Source of the DNA: an uncultured Lachnospiraceae bacterium
GTDB taxonomy: Bacteria; Bacillota; Clostridia; Lachnospirales; Lachnospiraceae
Direction: 5' to 3'
Assembly (NCBI GenBank): GCA_947385785.1
Contig: CANDMH010000004.1
Location: 1-38,082 of the forward strand
DNA: 38,082 nucleotides
Positions 23,870 through 33,970 of the stretch are shown here, piece by piece. The number at the start of each line of letters is the position of its first letter. Position 1 is the stretch's first letter. Under the pieces are notes generated by a model. It did not search any database, was not told the DNA's origin, and saw only the letters and a list, made by a program, of their open reading frames with translations. A program made the position numbers and the translations under genes.

Positions 23870-26809
23870 ATGCCCAAAATCATTGCGTCAATCTATGAAG
23901 TATTGGATGAGCTTGGGTCAGGGGGCGGGGGAACCGTCTATCTGGCCAATCATCTGCGCCTGGGAAAGAAAGTGGTGCTCAAGGCGGACAAACGCTCCAT
24001 TACAGCCCGGCCGGAGCTGCTGCGCCGTGAAGTGGATGTATTGAAGCATCTGAGTCATGCGCATATTCCACAGGTATATGATTTTTTCGTGGAGAATGAA
24101 ACCGTCTATACGGTAATGGAATATATTGAGGGAGAAAGTCTGGACAAGCCGCTGAAGAGAGGGGAGAGATATCCCCAGCCCCAGGTAATCAAATGGGCGA
24201 AACAATTGTTGGAGGCGCTTTCCTATCTGCATCGTCCTGTTCACGGAGACCCGCCCCGGGGATATGTTCACAGCGATATCAAGCCGGCAAACCTGATGCG
24301 GACTCCGGATAATGATGTCTGTTTGATCGATTTTAACATCGCTCTTGCACTGGGAGAGGAAAATGTAATTGGATGCAGTGCCGGATACGCTTCGCCGGAA
24401 CATTATGGACTGGATTTTTCATCGGACTATGATACGTCGGTATCACAGAGTAAAAGCGGAAGTAAATTAATGAATTTAATGCATCGAGGCAGGAATGCCG
24501 CAGTATCCGAAGCAGTCGGGAAAGAAAAGGACAGGACCGTCCTGCTGCAGGATGCAGCCCTGGATTCTACAGTTAAGCTTCCGGAGTCAGGAATGGAGGC
24601 GGAATCATCTAAAACCAGGATTATGGTTCCGGATGTAAGGTCTGATATCTACAGTGTGGGTGCAACCCTGTACCATCTATTAAGCGGAAAGCGCCCGGCC
24701 CGGCATGCAAAGGAGGTGGAACCTCTTTCGCAGGAGGAGTTCAGCTCTCAGATAGTAGCAATTATTTCAAAGGCAATGAACCCGAATCCAGATTTGCGTT
24801 ATCAAACAGCCGATGAGATGCTGAATGCGTTTGCACAGCTGCATTCGAATGATGTGAGGATGCTTCGCTGGAGGAGAAGTAACCGTACAATCATTGGATT
24901 GCTGTCACTGCTGTTTGCAACAGATATTACGGTAGCGTTTGTGGGCCTGAAACGGATGCAGGCGACGGAGGAATACTTGAAGCTGGCAGAGTACTCCGGA
25001 AACGCGCTTATGAAGGGTGATGGAAACGCGGCGATTCAGTATGCCCTGAGGGCATTGCCGTTGAAGAAGAGTATTTTGGAGCCTGATTTTCCGGCACAGG
25101 CACAAAAGGCACTTACAGATGCATTGGGGGTATATGATTTATCGGATGGATTTAAGATATATAAAACGCTTGAATTGCCGTCAGAGCCTCTTTGTGTGGA
25201 GCTTTCGCCGGACGGAAGGCATGGATGCTGTATTTATGCCTACTTCCTGGCGGTATTTGATACGGAAACAGCAGAGATTACGGATACTTTTCCTGTGGTG
25301 GAATCCGCACTGTCAGAAGTGAAGTTTCTGGACAATGAAAGGATTCTATATGCGGGCAGGGAAGGCCTGCAGGCTTATGACATTAATAAGGGAGAGGTTA
25401 TATGGACGGGAAAACCGGCTACAGCTGTCAGGATTTCCGGAGATGGCAGGAGAGTGGCCGCTGTATATCGGGACGAAGACTTTGTTACAGTTTATAATGC
25501 CGAGGATGGGGAGATACTTTGTACTGTTTCGTTTGAGGGCAGGCATCAGGGAGTAGTGGCAAATGATGTCGGTGCGAATCCAAATAACAATATACTGGCC
25601 TTAAACGGAGACGGTTCGCTTTTGGGGGTAAGCTTTGAGGATGGGGCATTGCTGATTTATTATGTGGACAATCCGGAAAACGGGATGGAAATCCTGAAGG
25701 ATTTTTCTGGGTATTCACATTTTGAGGGCGGTTTTTACCAGCAGTATTTTGCATTTTCGGCGTCTGCCACAACGGAGTCGGTTTTTGGAATTATTGATAC
25801 CGATAAATGGGAACAGCTATGGGGATTTCAGGCTGATTATACATATAGTGTACAGGCGGATGAAAGCGGCGTGTATGTCATGGCAGACAATATACTGGTA
25901 AAAGTGCATCCTGTGACGGGAGAACAGATGCCCCTGGCTACAACGACCGAGCGGCTGTATCACTTTGCGGAAAGCAGCGGGTATACATTAGTAGAGGCTG
26001 AGGATCATATTATTTTCTTTAATGAGAATACACAGCAGATTTCCAGCTATGAAAAGAGTCGGAGAAGCAATTTTGTCCGGCTTTCGGAGAAGACAGCGCT
26101 GGTGGGGAGCAGTGACTCCCCCGTGATTCAGCTCATGAAATATGAAAATCATCCGGAAACGGAGATATTTGCTTACAACCCGGCGTATGAACATGATGAA
26201 GCCAGACTCAGTGCGGACGGAAAGCATATCATGCTGTTTTCATATAGAGGATTCCGGATATATGACACTGCGGGGGCGCTGCTGGCGGAAGTATCCATTC
26301 CAGATGAGGGACAGGTGTATGACCAGCAATACATTCGGGACGGAGAGGAATCCCGGCTCGAGGTGAGATATAATGACGGGAAGATTCTGGCATATGATGC
26401 GGAAACCGGTGTATTGTTATATGAATCGGCGGGAGAAAAGCCGGATGGCACGCTGGACGAAGAATTTGATACAGATCGTCTGCATATAACGGCACCATTA
26501 CATGGGATACCGAAAGCGTATGAACGAGATACCGGAAAGCTGATTACAGAACTGGATAAGGAAGCTTTTCTCACATATGCGACACAGGCAGATAAGTATG
26601 TGGTGGTGCAGTTTATTACGGCCGAGGGGGATTATTATGGCCAGATTTTGAATGAAAAGTGCGAAGTGCTGGCGGAACTGCCCTGGCTCTGCGATGTGGT
26701 TGGCGAAAGGCTGATTTTTGACTATCCCACTGGTAATATGCGTGAATCGCGCATTTACGATATAGGGGAATTGGTATCAATTGCCCGGGAAACTTTGGTT
26801 CAGAAATAA
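23870..26809 (+). CDS. membrane Ser/Thr protein kinase with propeller-like sensor, module 1
   Basis: This is a 979-aa eukaryotic-like kinase. The cytoplasmic kinase domain (about 8-325) shows glycine loop GSGGGGTVY (16-24), Lys38 in VVLK, Glu54, catalytic loop HSDIKPAN (His134, Asp136, Asn141), DFN (154-156, where DFG is usual), SPE (175-177) and Asp259 in SDIYSVG. Residues 185-256 form a low-complexity insert with TVLL, TVKL and TRIM motifs. One transmembrane helix spans about 338-360. Outside comes a short helical segment (YSGNALMKGDGNAAIQYALRALP), then from about 415 many WD40/YVTN-like beta blades (VELSPDGRHG; AVFDTETAEI; LQAYDINKGEVIW). GGAG precedes ATG. It is followed 46 bases later by a surface protein gene and has a close paralogue at 34152. 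The ligand and substrates are unknown. Confidence 0.9.
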   Translation: MPKIIASIYEVLDELGSGGGGTVYLANHLRLGKKVVLKADKRSITARPELLRREVDVLKHLSHAHIPQVYDFFVENETVYTVMEYIEGESLDKPLKRGERYPQPQVIKWAKQLLEALSYLHRPVHGDPPRGYVHSDIKPANLMRTPDNDVCLIDFNIALALGEENVIGCSAGYASPEHYGLDFSSDYDTSVSQSKSGSKLMNLMHRGRNAAVSEAVGKEKDRTVLLQDAALDSTVKLPESGMEAESSKTRIMVPDVRSDIYSVGATLYHLLSGKRPARHAKEVEPLSQEEFSSQIVAIISKAMNPNPDLRYQTADEMLNAFAQLHSNDVRMLRWRRSNRTIIGLLSLLFATDITVAFVGLKRMQATEEYLKLAEYSGNALMKGDGNAAIQYALRALPLKKSILEPDFPAQAQKALTDALGVYDLSDGFKIYKTLELPSEPLCVELSPDGRHGCCIYAYFLAVFDTETAEITDTFPVVESALSEVKFLDNERILYAGREGLQAYDINKGEVIWTGKPATAVRISGDGRRVAAVYRDEDFVTVYNAEDGEILCTVSFEGRHQGVVANDVGANPNNNILALNGDGSLLGVSFEDGALLIYYVDNPENGMEILKDFSGYSHFEGGFYQQYFAFSASATTESVFGIIDTDKWEQLWGFQADYTYSVQADESGVYVMADNILVKVHPVTGEQMPLATTTERLYHFAESSGYTLVEAEDHIIFFNENTQQISSYEKSRRSNFVRLSEKTALVGSSDSPVIQLMKYENHPETEIFAYNPAYEHDEARLSADGKHIMLFSYRGFRIYDTAGALLAEVSIPDEGQVYDQQYIRDGEESRLEVRYNDGKILAYDAETGVLLYESAGEKPDGTLDEEFDTDRLHITAPLHGIPKAYERDTGKLITELDKEAFLTYATQADKYVVVQFITAEGDYYGQILNEKCEVLAELPWLCDVVGERLIFDYPTGNMRESRIYDIGELVSIARETLVQK

Positions 26810-26855
26810 AAGGAGTTGGAACTGAACCTGAAAAAATGAAGAAGGAGGAGAGAAA

Positions 26856-29800
26856 ATGAGGTACAAAAAAGGTTTGGCGCTGTTCCTGGCAATTGCACTC
26901 ATGATATCCATGGCTCCGCAGACAGGAAGCCTGGTATCAGCTTCGGAGCCGCCAAATGCACAGGAAGCCGGAGCGGATACGGAGTATCCGGAGGCTTTGG
27001 AAACAGGAGGGGAATCCGCGGCTGCAATTACCGAAATTGAAAACGGAAGAGACGGCGCTGTGCCCGAAGAAGGGGCGGAGGAATCGGTTCCGGAAGAGGG
27101 GGAGACACAGGCGGAATCAGGAAGCAGTGAAATGGAAACGGTAGCTTCCGGAGTAAGCATGGGGCCTGAACATACAGCTGTGCCCGGCCTTGAAGAAGCA
27201 GTTCCGGAAGAAGGCGGGGAAGGAACAGAGGCTCCAGACTCGCAGGATGCCTCGGGGACAGAGATGCCCTCAATTCCAGAAGGCGGACTGGAAGCAGGTG
27301 ATGACACCGGCATATCCGTGATGTCTTTGCTACCAATTGAGGAGAAGGAAGCCACACTGGAATTGTATGGCGATGATTTCAGCGAAGTGCCGATTGAGAC
27401 GATTCTACAGCGGCTGAGAGATGCGGAAGGTAATATCATTGAGATTGCCCAGGAGGATCATGTAGCTCTGGCTTATGATGAGGACGATTATATTGCCTTA
27501 GAACGTAATACGGGGAAGGTCGATTTGTCGAGCCTGGCCGGAAAGGAAAATGCAGGAATATGCCTGATTATCGGCAAGGGTACCCAGCTGGATGCGGATG
27601 CGACCCGCTATATTGTACAAGTGGATTTTTACAGTGCCAGATTCGAAAATGATATTACATACAATTTGCGCTGTTATCCGGAAGGAGGAGATTCCTATTG
27701 GGTAGACAGAGGAACGGAATATGGTGCTGTTACGATTGACGCAGGCGGATTGAATGTGCCGGTGACACTGGTGCGGTTTGGCTATCCATGGATGGAAACC
27801 GGAGGAGAATCGGAACTGAAGATCAATTCGAAGATTGCCAATAAAGAACATTGCGGTGACGATATCCAGGTGAGTGTCTATCAGATGAGTACGTTTCTTG
27901 GGGCCTATCATGGGGACACACAGACACTTGACGGAGAAGCTGCCCAGGAGGATATTCTGTATTCGTATAAGAGGGGAAAATATGCCGAGCTGGATAAGAA
28001 TGACCCCCTTGCATCCGATAACCTGTTCTGTATTGTGTATACAGATACCGCTACAGGAAAGGTAGTGGAATATCAGGGACTTGCATGTATTGTCAGTTCA
28101 GAGGAACTGTTTCTGAAAGGCGATCTGTATGACAGGGAGGGGGAAGATACGCATGCGCTTCGCATCAGCCCGGCGAGAAGGGTTTACGCGGGCAGTCAGT
28201 GGGATGTGAATGTGAACGGCGAGCCGGGAAACGGCAGTGTAGAATACAGTACCGACAGTTATATTTATGAGAACTATCTTCCGGCAGGATATCCCGGGGA
28301 TAAAACATACTACTATATCATTGAGAATTCGAATGGAATGATAGATCGTGTGGAAGTATGCGATTCTGAAGAGAGCTGGTCAGGAACGGATATCACGGAA
28401 GAGGTGCTTTATGGCGGCGGGGAGACGCTTCCGCAGGGGTATGAGATCAATTGCGGAGCTCCGGTATATTTTACGGTTTATACGGTAAACGGTATGACGT
28501 TACGGTATTATGTTAATGTCAGGGCGTCGGGAGAGACTGCCTGGTATTCTTATACATATAAGGTACGTCAGGAACCCAATGGAGAAGTACTGGCAGCCTC
28601 TGTGGAATATAAGGCTGATGAAAAGTACGAAGATACGGGTATTTCCGTAACTCCGGTGGTAATTTACCCGGAGAATGCAGAATTGCTGGATTTGAATGCT
28701 TCCTGTTACGTTGCTGTGGATTCCGGGAATCTGAATAATAAGGTCGATGTTGCGGTCTATACAATGACGGATTTTCTGGAGTGCTATGATGCGGAAAGCG
28801 GGGAAGTTTCAGGGCTGGAGGAAAAGGCTGAAATAACGGAACAGATACTGGGACAGAATGCTCCGGGGTATGCCGGAAAGTATGCGGATCCTGACAGTCC
28901 GAATGTATTTGCTGTGGTATATTCCAACCCTGATGACGGAAAGGTGATGGCTTACCATGGTATTTCCGTTACACTGGGCGCCGCTGTATCCACCGTAGAG
29001 GGAGAACTGTATACCTATGTGGATGGAGAGAAAAAGGATGTTTCATCCAATGTCTGGAACAGGTGGGATGAACCGTCATCAGCAGAGTATAGAATCAGCC
29101 TGGGAGACGAATATTGTGCTGTAAGCGCAGCCTATTTGCCAGCCCGTATCAGTAGAGATTATTCGTTGTACAGCGGGTACATATCTGACAGGGACTATTA
29201 TTATATCATGAATGCAAATCCCCAGATAGGCAAAGTAACGCTTGTAGAAACCGGGGAGAATAACGAGGAAACAGAGACCGATATTACAGGAGAAATATTC
29301 GGGAAAGGATATCCGGCAAAATATGATTCTTCAGTCAATTTCAGGGTATATTTTGAGGATGGAACTGCTCTGAATTACAATGTCTATTCCTCAGGCCGCA
29401 GTTCGGAAGTACTGGATCAGAGTTATACCTACCGGATATACTCTGCGGGGGAATCCGGGCGCGGTAACCGCATTGAACCGGCAAAGACAGAGTATATGCC
29501 TTATACTCTGCCGGAAGGTGTCGAGATTCCCATGGATGTAACGAAAGTCGTCTTTTATGCGCCTGCGGCTTCTTACACTGAGGGAGGAGAATATTATCTG
29601 GGAATCAGGGGCAACTCTGGGAGTCTGAGTTATATCAGTACGGAAGTCTATTCGATGGAAGACTTTATGGCATATTATCAGGCGAAAGCGGATGGAAACG
29701 CAGATGTTACCCTGGAAGGCAAAGCGATAAGTGGTATCTTCAGCCGGAATTCGGATGCGGCGGGCCACAGGGGAACCTATGCGGACCTGGCGGAAGGCGC

Positions 29801-32800
29801 GGATGCGATATCTGTGGATAATATGTTCTGTATCGTATACAGACATACGATGACAGGTGAAATCATGGCCTGTCAGGGACTGCTGCTCCTGATTAAGCCA
29901 GAATCGGCGTCAGAGGTGACGGGGACATTTTATACCAGCGAAAATGATGTCAGAACAAAGCTGACAGACAGCTGGATTGCCAGGGCTGCGGTGCAGGAGT
30001 TCAAATCCAGTGTAACCTATGGAATGGTTCAGGAGGAAATACCCAGTGTGGCTGTATCCAGGTACAAATCCAGTGCTGCATACAGGAATCAGACGGAAAT
30101 TGTCAATTATCAGTATTTACTTCCTACCGGTTATACGTTTGACAGGGAGTATTATTATGTGATGGATGTTCCCGGAGGTGACAGAAGCCAGGTCAGGGTG
30201 GTGCGTGGCAGGTACAGCTCTCTGCAGGAAGCAGAAATGGCAGAGGATATCACGGATCAGATCCTGCCTATAGATGAAGCGGCGGAGCCTTACGGCTATG
30301 CAGCAGACTATGAAGGTATCGTTGATTTTACTGCTTTTGTGGGAAATGATACGGTTCTGCAGTTCGGGATAAGCGCCGATCCGGGCAGCTATGCAGACAT
30401 CAGCTTCCAATATCAGGTGTATGCTGAGAAGGACGGAAACGCAGTACCTGTCAATGAGGATCAGATAGGGAAGAAAGTGTATCTTCCCTGTACACTGACA
30501 GATGTGGATATGCCCGTAACGAAGGTAATGTACTATGTGTCCGATGAAGGACTTAAGGATACGGAAAACTGGTATCTTAACCTGCAGCCATCGGCCGATA
30601 TGGGCGATGTGGAGGCAAAGGTTTATCTGATGAAGGATTTCCTGGATAAGAAGGATGATCCTGCTTCATTGGGAGAGGGTATTACAGACCTGGTTGGCCA
30701 GACTGGAAGCGGACATGAAGGGGCCTATCAGGAACCCGGGGAAAATGTGCTTAATGCTGACAATCTGTTCTGCATTGTATATAGGAATAAAGATACACAA
30801 AAGGTAATTTCATATCAGGGGCTGCTGTTTGTCATAAATAAAGAAACAGCGCCGGAGGCAGTTTCCGGAAAACTTTATATACCGGGAGAGGATACTGCTT
30901 TGGTGTCGGTAGACTGTGAAGAGGAGCAGCTCGCTTTCACACAGGCAGAAATGTTTCAATTTATCAGCGGCAGCTCTGTGGTTTCAAACTATATGGTGGA
31001 CAGCGTATCGTACCTTTATACATTGCCTGCCGAATATCCGGCTGAGGAAGATTTCCGCTATGTGCTGGAGCAGAATGCCGCGGTGGAAAAAGTAGTGGCG
31101 GGAACCTGCAGGACTGCTGAGGAAGCGGCAGACATGACGGATATTACCGCTGACATTCTCCGTCAGGGAGATACTCTGCCAGGCGGCTATCAAGTGAAAT
31201 GCGATAATGATGAAGAAAACAGGTTTACGGTAATCTTCAAAGACGGATCAGTGATGCAGTACAATGTAACCGTACATGCAACGGTATCTGTATCAACATC
31301 CAGCGCGCCGCAGGACTATATACCGCCCAAACCGTCGGGAGACCCTTATTTCAAGGTAACCGGAGCGGTTATTTATGATGAGGATGGAAAAGGCAAAGTT
31401 TACGAGAGCGGCGAAAAGAACTTTGAGTATGAAGACGATGGAACGTATGTAACCGTGGGCGATTCCGTGTATGTGGTCCGAAATGATACATCTGTCACTT
31501 TGGATACCTGTTACGGATACGGATACCAGACAATCTTCATAAATGACCCGAATGTTGATTTGAAAAATGCAGCGCCGATCTTTGAGCTAGGGAAAGTGAA
31601 GACGGAAGATGGCGGAACCATAGAAGTGAAGGCATATGCGAAGGGAAGAAGGCAGTTTTCCGGTAAATTGGATTCAAAGCATGATTTCTCGGCTGATTCC
31701 GTCCTTTACAATGTCTTTATCGGCAGCAGCTTAAGGAATTACCAGGTGACCTTTGCCAGGAAGACAACAGGCGGGGCGAACCTGTTTGTGAATGGCCCTG
31801 ACACGCGGGAAGTGTTCCTGACTCAGACGCATGAGTACAAGCATGACATCCTGATTGCGAACCTGGGGGATGAACCGCTGACAGATTTGAAGGTTGAACT
31901 CAGTAAAGACGCGAAAAATGTGCGTCTGGATGACTACTGGACAGTAGGCGGAGATGACAACAAAGAGCTGGCCGCCTTTGACGGAGTAAGCACAGACAGC
32001 CAGTACGGAGAATTGAAAAACCTGGCGAAGATCCGTCTCCTGCCTACAGGAACGGATGGCAGGGTGGAAGGCAGTTTGACGATATCCGGCCGGAATTCAA
32101 AAGGCGAAGTACTGCAAAGAACCATAACGCTGACAGGATGGGCCATCAATCCGGAGATAACTACAACCGAGCTGGATGATGCTGTAAAATTTGTACCTTA
32201 TTCTTATGTGATCAGTACGAATAACATGCATTATGAATGGAACAAAGTCCTGTTTTCCATCGTAGAAGAGGAGACAGAAGAAGGCGAAGAGGATGGGGAA
32301 GCAAAATGGAAGAGACTGCCTGAGGGGCTGACCCTTGATGAAGACACTGGTGAAATCTATGGTGTGCCGCAGGAAGGTTCGGCAGGGGAATATGACATCA
32401 CCGTGATGGCCAGCTACAGCAGGACAGATTTGTTTACACCATCCATTGCACAGTTCAAATTGAAAGTGTGGGAAAACGAGGATGAGAAGGTTTATAGGGC
32501 ATCGGATTCAGGTTATGAATTACGGACACCGGTTGGTGAACAGGTGGGGGATTACAGCTATCTTGTGACAGAAATACGGAATTGGGACTTTGTTTCCGAA
32601 GGTGAGTACGCAGAATTTGTTGCTTTGTACCTGAATGGTGAAATGCTCATACCGGAGGAAGAATATGACAGTGAATCAGGAAGTACGAAAGTCGTCGTTT
32701 TTGCTCAGACCTTTGAGGATAAGGCAATCGATGGATGTAATACACTTGCGGCGGAGTTCCGTGTGAACGGCGTGCAGAAGGAAGGGGATATAGTGAACCC

Positions 32801-33824
32801 CCTGCACCGTACTGCACAGAACTTTACGTTGGAAATGCAGGAAGTGAAGCCCAGTGAGGAACCCGGTACAACGCCGGAACCCGGAGACAAGCCCGGTACA
32901 ACACCGGAACCCGGAGACAAGCCTGGTACAACACCAAAACCCGGAGATAAGCCAGGTACAACACCGAAGCCCGGAGACAAGCCCGGTACAACACCGGAAC
33001 CCGGGGACAAGCCTGGTACAACACCAAAACCCGGAGATAAGCCCGGTACGACACCAAAACCCGGAGATAAGCCCGGTACGACACCGGAACCCGGAGGCAA
33101 CCCCGGTACAACGCCGAGGCCCGGAGATAAGCCCGGTGCGACACCGGAACCCGGAGGCAATAATCCCGGAGGGAATACCGGAAACACTGGAAACAATCCT
33201 GGGGGAAATAATCCCGGAGGGAACAATCCTGGAGGAAATACTGGAAATAATCCTGGGGGGAATACCGGAAATAATTCAGGAGGAAACACAGGAAGCAATC
33301 CTGGAGGAAGTACAGGTACTTCATCTGGAGGTACGGGCAGTGGAGCAGAGAGCAGCAGAGCCAATACCGTAACAATCATTGCCAGAGTTGTGAATCCGGC
33401 CGGAAATCCTTTTGCCGGTTATACCATGGAAATCCATTCGACTCCGAAAGCAGCTACATTAAACGGAGACGGGGCAGCGGCATTTTCAGGGGTAGAAGGC
33501 GGACATCACACGCTGTATGTAAAGGACCCGGAAGGAAGTACGGTTGCACTGAAGGCGTTTGAGCTTGTATTCGGAGACGCGGTATCCCTGACAGATAATC
33601 AGATTTCAGTAAAAGCCGGAGCTACCTATACGCTCAGCGTCCAGGTGAATGGCAGTGAACTGGTATTTTTAAGCTTACAGGAGGGAGATGTATATAAAGT
33701 GCAGGCACCTAAAACCGGCGATGATACGAAACTGGTATTTTGGGTTGTGTTGGCTGTTTTATCGCTTGGAATCTGTTGCGGAATTTTCTTTTACGGCAAA
33801 AGAAAAAGGAGCAGGAAACATTAA
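26856..33824 (+). CDS. giant sortase-anchored surface protein with four ~300-aa repeats
   Basis: This is a 2322-aa secreted protein. The signal peptide is residues 1-29. Residues 30-165 are acidic and Pro/Glu-rich. Four homologous modules of about 300 aa follow; each has a [VA]-x-VY-x-M-x-[DT]F start (about 338, 631, 929, 1254), a [LMV]F-x-[IV]VY-x....GK[VI] core (about 389, 684, 990, 1304) and a YxY-LPA-xY segment. About 1770-1855 is a putative Ig-like (He_PIG) domain with LPEGLTLDEDTGEIYGVP. Then come ten PGTTPEPGDK repeats, a Gly/Asn-rich linker and a beta-sandwich-like domain. The end has APKTGDD (2284-2290), a hydrophobic helix and KRKRSRKH, a sortase signal with Ala in place of Leu. AAGGAGGAG precedes ATG. 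It is probably an adhesin, cotranscribed with the kinase before it. Confidence 0.9.
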   Translation: MRYKKGLALFLAIALMISMAPQTGSLVSASEPPNAQEAGADTEYPEALETGGESAAAITEIENGRDGAVPEEGAEESVPEEGETQAESGSSEMETVASGVSMGPEHTAVPGLEEAVPEEGGEGTEAPDSQDASGTEMPSIPEGGLEAGDDTGISVMSLLPIEEKEATLELYGDDFSEVPIETILQRLRDAEGNIIEIAQEDHVALAYDEDDYIALERNTGKVDLSSLAGKENAGICLIIGKGTQLDADATRYIVQVDFYSARFENDITYNLRCYPEGGDSYWVDRGTEYGAVTIDAGGLNVPVTLVRFGYPWMETGGESELKINSKIANKEHCGDDIQVSVYQMSTFLGAYHGDTQTLDGEAAQEDILYSYKRGKYAELDKNDPLASDNLFCIVYTDTATGKVVEYQGLACIVSSEELFLKGDLYDREGEDTHALRISPARRVYAGSQWDVNVNGEPGNGSVEYSTDSYIYENYLPAGYPGDKTYYYIIENSNGMIDRVEVCDSEESWSGTDITEEVLYGGGETLPQGYEINCGAPVYFTVYTVNGMTLRYYVNVRASGETAWYSYTYKVRQEPNGEVLAASVEYKADEKYEDTGISVTPVVIYPENAELLDLNASCYVAVDSGNLNNKVDVAVYTMTDFLECYDAESGEVSGLEEKAEITEQILGQNAPGYAGKYADPDSPNVFAVVYSNPDDGKVMAYHGISVTLGAAVSTVEGELYTYVDGEKKDVSSNVWNRWDEPSSAEYRISLGDEYCAVSAAYLPARISRDYSLYSGYISDRDYYYIMNANPQIGKVTLVETGENNEETETDITGEIFGKGYPAKYDSSVNFRVYFEDGTALNYNVYSSGRSSEVLDQSYTYRIYSAGESGRGNRIEPAKTEYMPYTLPEGVEIPMDVTKVVFYAPAASYTEGGEYYLGIRGNSGSLSYISTEVYSMEDFMAYYQAKADGNADVTLEGKAISGIFSRNSDAAGHRGTYADLAEGADAISVDNMFCIVYRHTMTGEIMACQGLLLLIKPESASEVTGTFYTSENDVRTKLTDSWIARAAVQEFKSSVTYGMVQEEIPSVAVSRYKSSAAYRNQTEIVNYQYLLPTGYTFDREYYYVMDVPGGDRSQVRVVRGRYSSLQEAEMAEDITDQILPIDEAAEPYGYAADYEGIVDFTAFVGNDTVLQFGISADPGSYADISFQYQVYAEKDGNAVPVNEDQIGKKVYLPCTLTDVDMPVTKVMYYVSDEGLKDTENWYLNLQPSADMGDVEAKVYLMKDFLDKKDDPASLGEGITDLVGQTGSGHEGAYQEPGENVLNADNLFCIVYRNKDTQKVISYQGLLFVINKETAPEAVSGKLYIPGEDTALVSVDCEEEQLAFTQAEMFQFISGSSVVSNYMVDSVSYLYTLPAEYPAEEDFRYVLEQNAAVEKVVAGTCRTAEEAADMTDITADILRQGDTLPGGYQVKCDNDEENRFTVIFKDGSVMQYNVTVHATVSVSTSSAPQDYIPPKPSGDPYFKVTGAVIYDEDGKGKVYESGEKNFEYEDDGTYVTVGDSVYVVRNDTSVTLDTCYGYGYQTIFINDPNVDLKNAAPIFELGKVKTEDGGTIEVKAYAKGRRQFSGKLDSKHDFSADSVLYNVFIGSSLRNYQVTFARKTTGGANLFVNGPDTREVFLTQTHEYKHDILIANLGDEPLTDLKVELSKDAKNVRLDDYWTVGGDDNKELAAFDGVSTDSQYGELKNLAKIRLLPTGTDGRVEGSLTISGRNSKGEVLQRTITLTGWAINPEITTTELDDAVKFVPYSYVISTNNMHYEWNKVLFSIVEEETEEGEEDGEAKWKRLPEGLTLDEDTGEIYGVPQEGSAGEYDITVMASYSRTDLFTPSIAQFKLKVWENEDEKVYRASDSGYELRTPVGEQVGDYSYLVTEIRNWDFVSEGEYAEFVALYLNGEMLIPEEEYDSESGSTKVVVFAQTFEDKAIDGCNTLAAEFRVNGVQKEGDIVNPLHRTAQNFTLEMQEVKPSEEPGTTPEPGDKPGTTPEPGDKPGTTPKPGDKPGTTPKPGDKPGTTPEPGDKPGTTPKPGDKPGTTPKPGDKPGTTPEPGGNPGTTPRPGDKPGATPEPGGNNPGGNTGNTGNNPGGNNPGGNNPGGNTGNNPGGNTGNNSGGNTGSNPGGSTGTSSGGTGSGAESSRANTVTIIARVVNPAGNPFAGYTMEIHSTPKAATLNGDGAAAFSGVEGGHHTLYVKDPEGSTVALKAFELVFGDAVSLTDNQISVKAGATYTLSVQVNGSELVFLSLQEGDVYKVQAPKTGDDTKLVFWVVLAVLSLGICCGIFFYGKRKRSRKH
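32862..33161 (+). repeat. 30-bp coding tandem repeat, ten copies
   Basis: Ten units of exactly 30 bases encode PGTTP[EKR]PG[DG][KN], a rigid Pro-rich cell-wall-spanning stalk in the surface protein. Units differ mainly at the E/K codon and at synonymous sites. A Gly/Asn-rich region (33162-33340) with shorter repeats follows. Copy number is likely to vary between strains by slippage. Confidence 0.95.
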
Positions 33825-33910
33825 GATGAATGTCTGTATTTGCCTATACCCAAGGACAGGCAAGTAAAGCAGACCATCAAGCAGGACCGAAATATAATAA
33901 TCAAAAGCGG

Positions 33911-33950
33911 CTGCCGCATTAAGTAGATTTCCATGTACTTAATGCGGCAG
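33911..33950. other. 15-bp perfect inverted repeat between the modules
   Basis: CTGCCGCATTAAGTA (33911-33925) is the exact reverse complement of TACTTAATGCGGCAG (33936-33950), with a 10-base loop. No T-run follows on the plus strand and only a weak T4 on the minus strand. It may attenuate transcription from module 1 into module 2, act as an operator, or mark the junction of the duplication. TATAAT at 33893-33898 just upstream lacks a -35. Confidence 0.75.
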
Positions 33951-33970
33951 TTGGAAGCGGGGGTATTTTT

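Noticed and set aside
32854..33161. Regular 30-bp repeats as a CRISPR-like array
   Set aside because: Units abut without spacers and are in frame within a surface protein gene.
32705..33379. Minus-strand Pro/Gly/Leu/Val-rich repetitive frame
   Set aside because: It is a shadow of the PGTTPEPGDK coding repeat, without a start site or domain.
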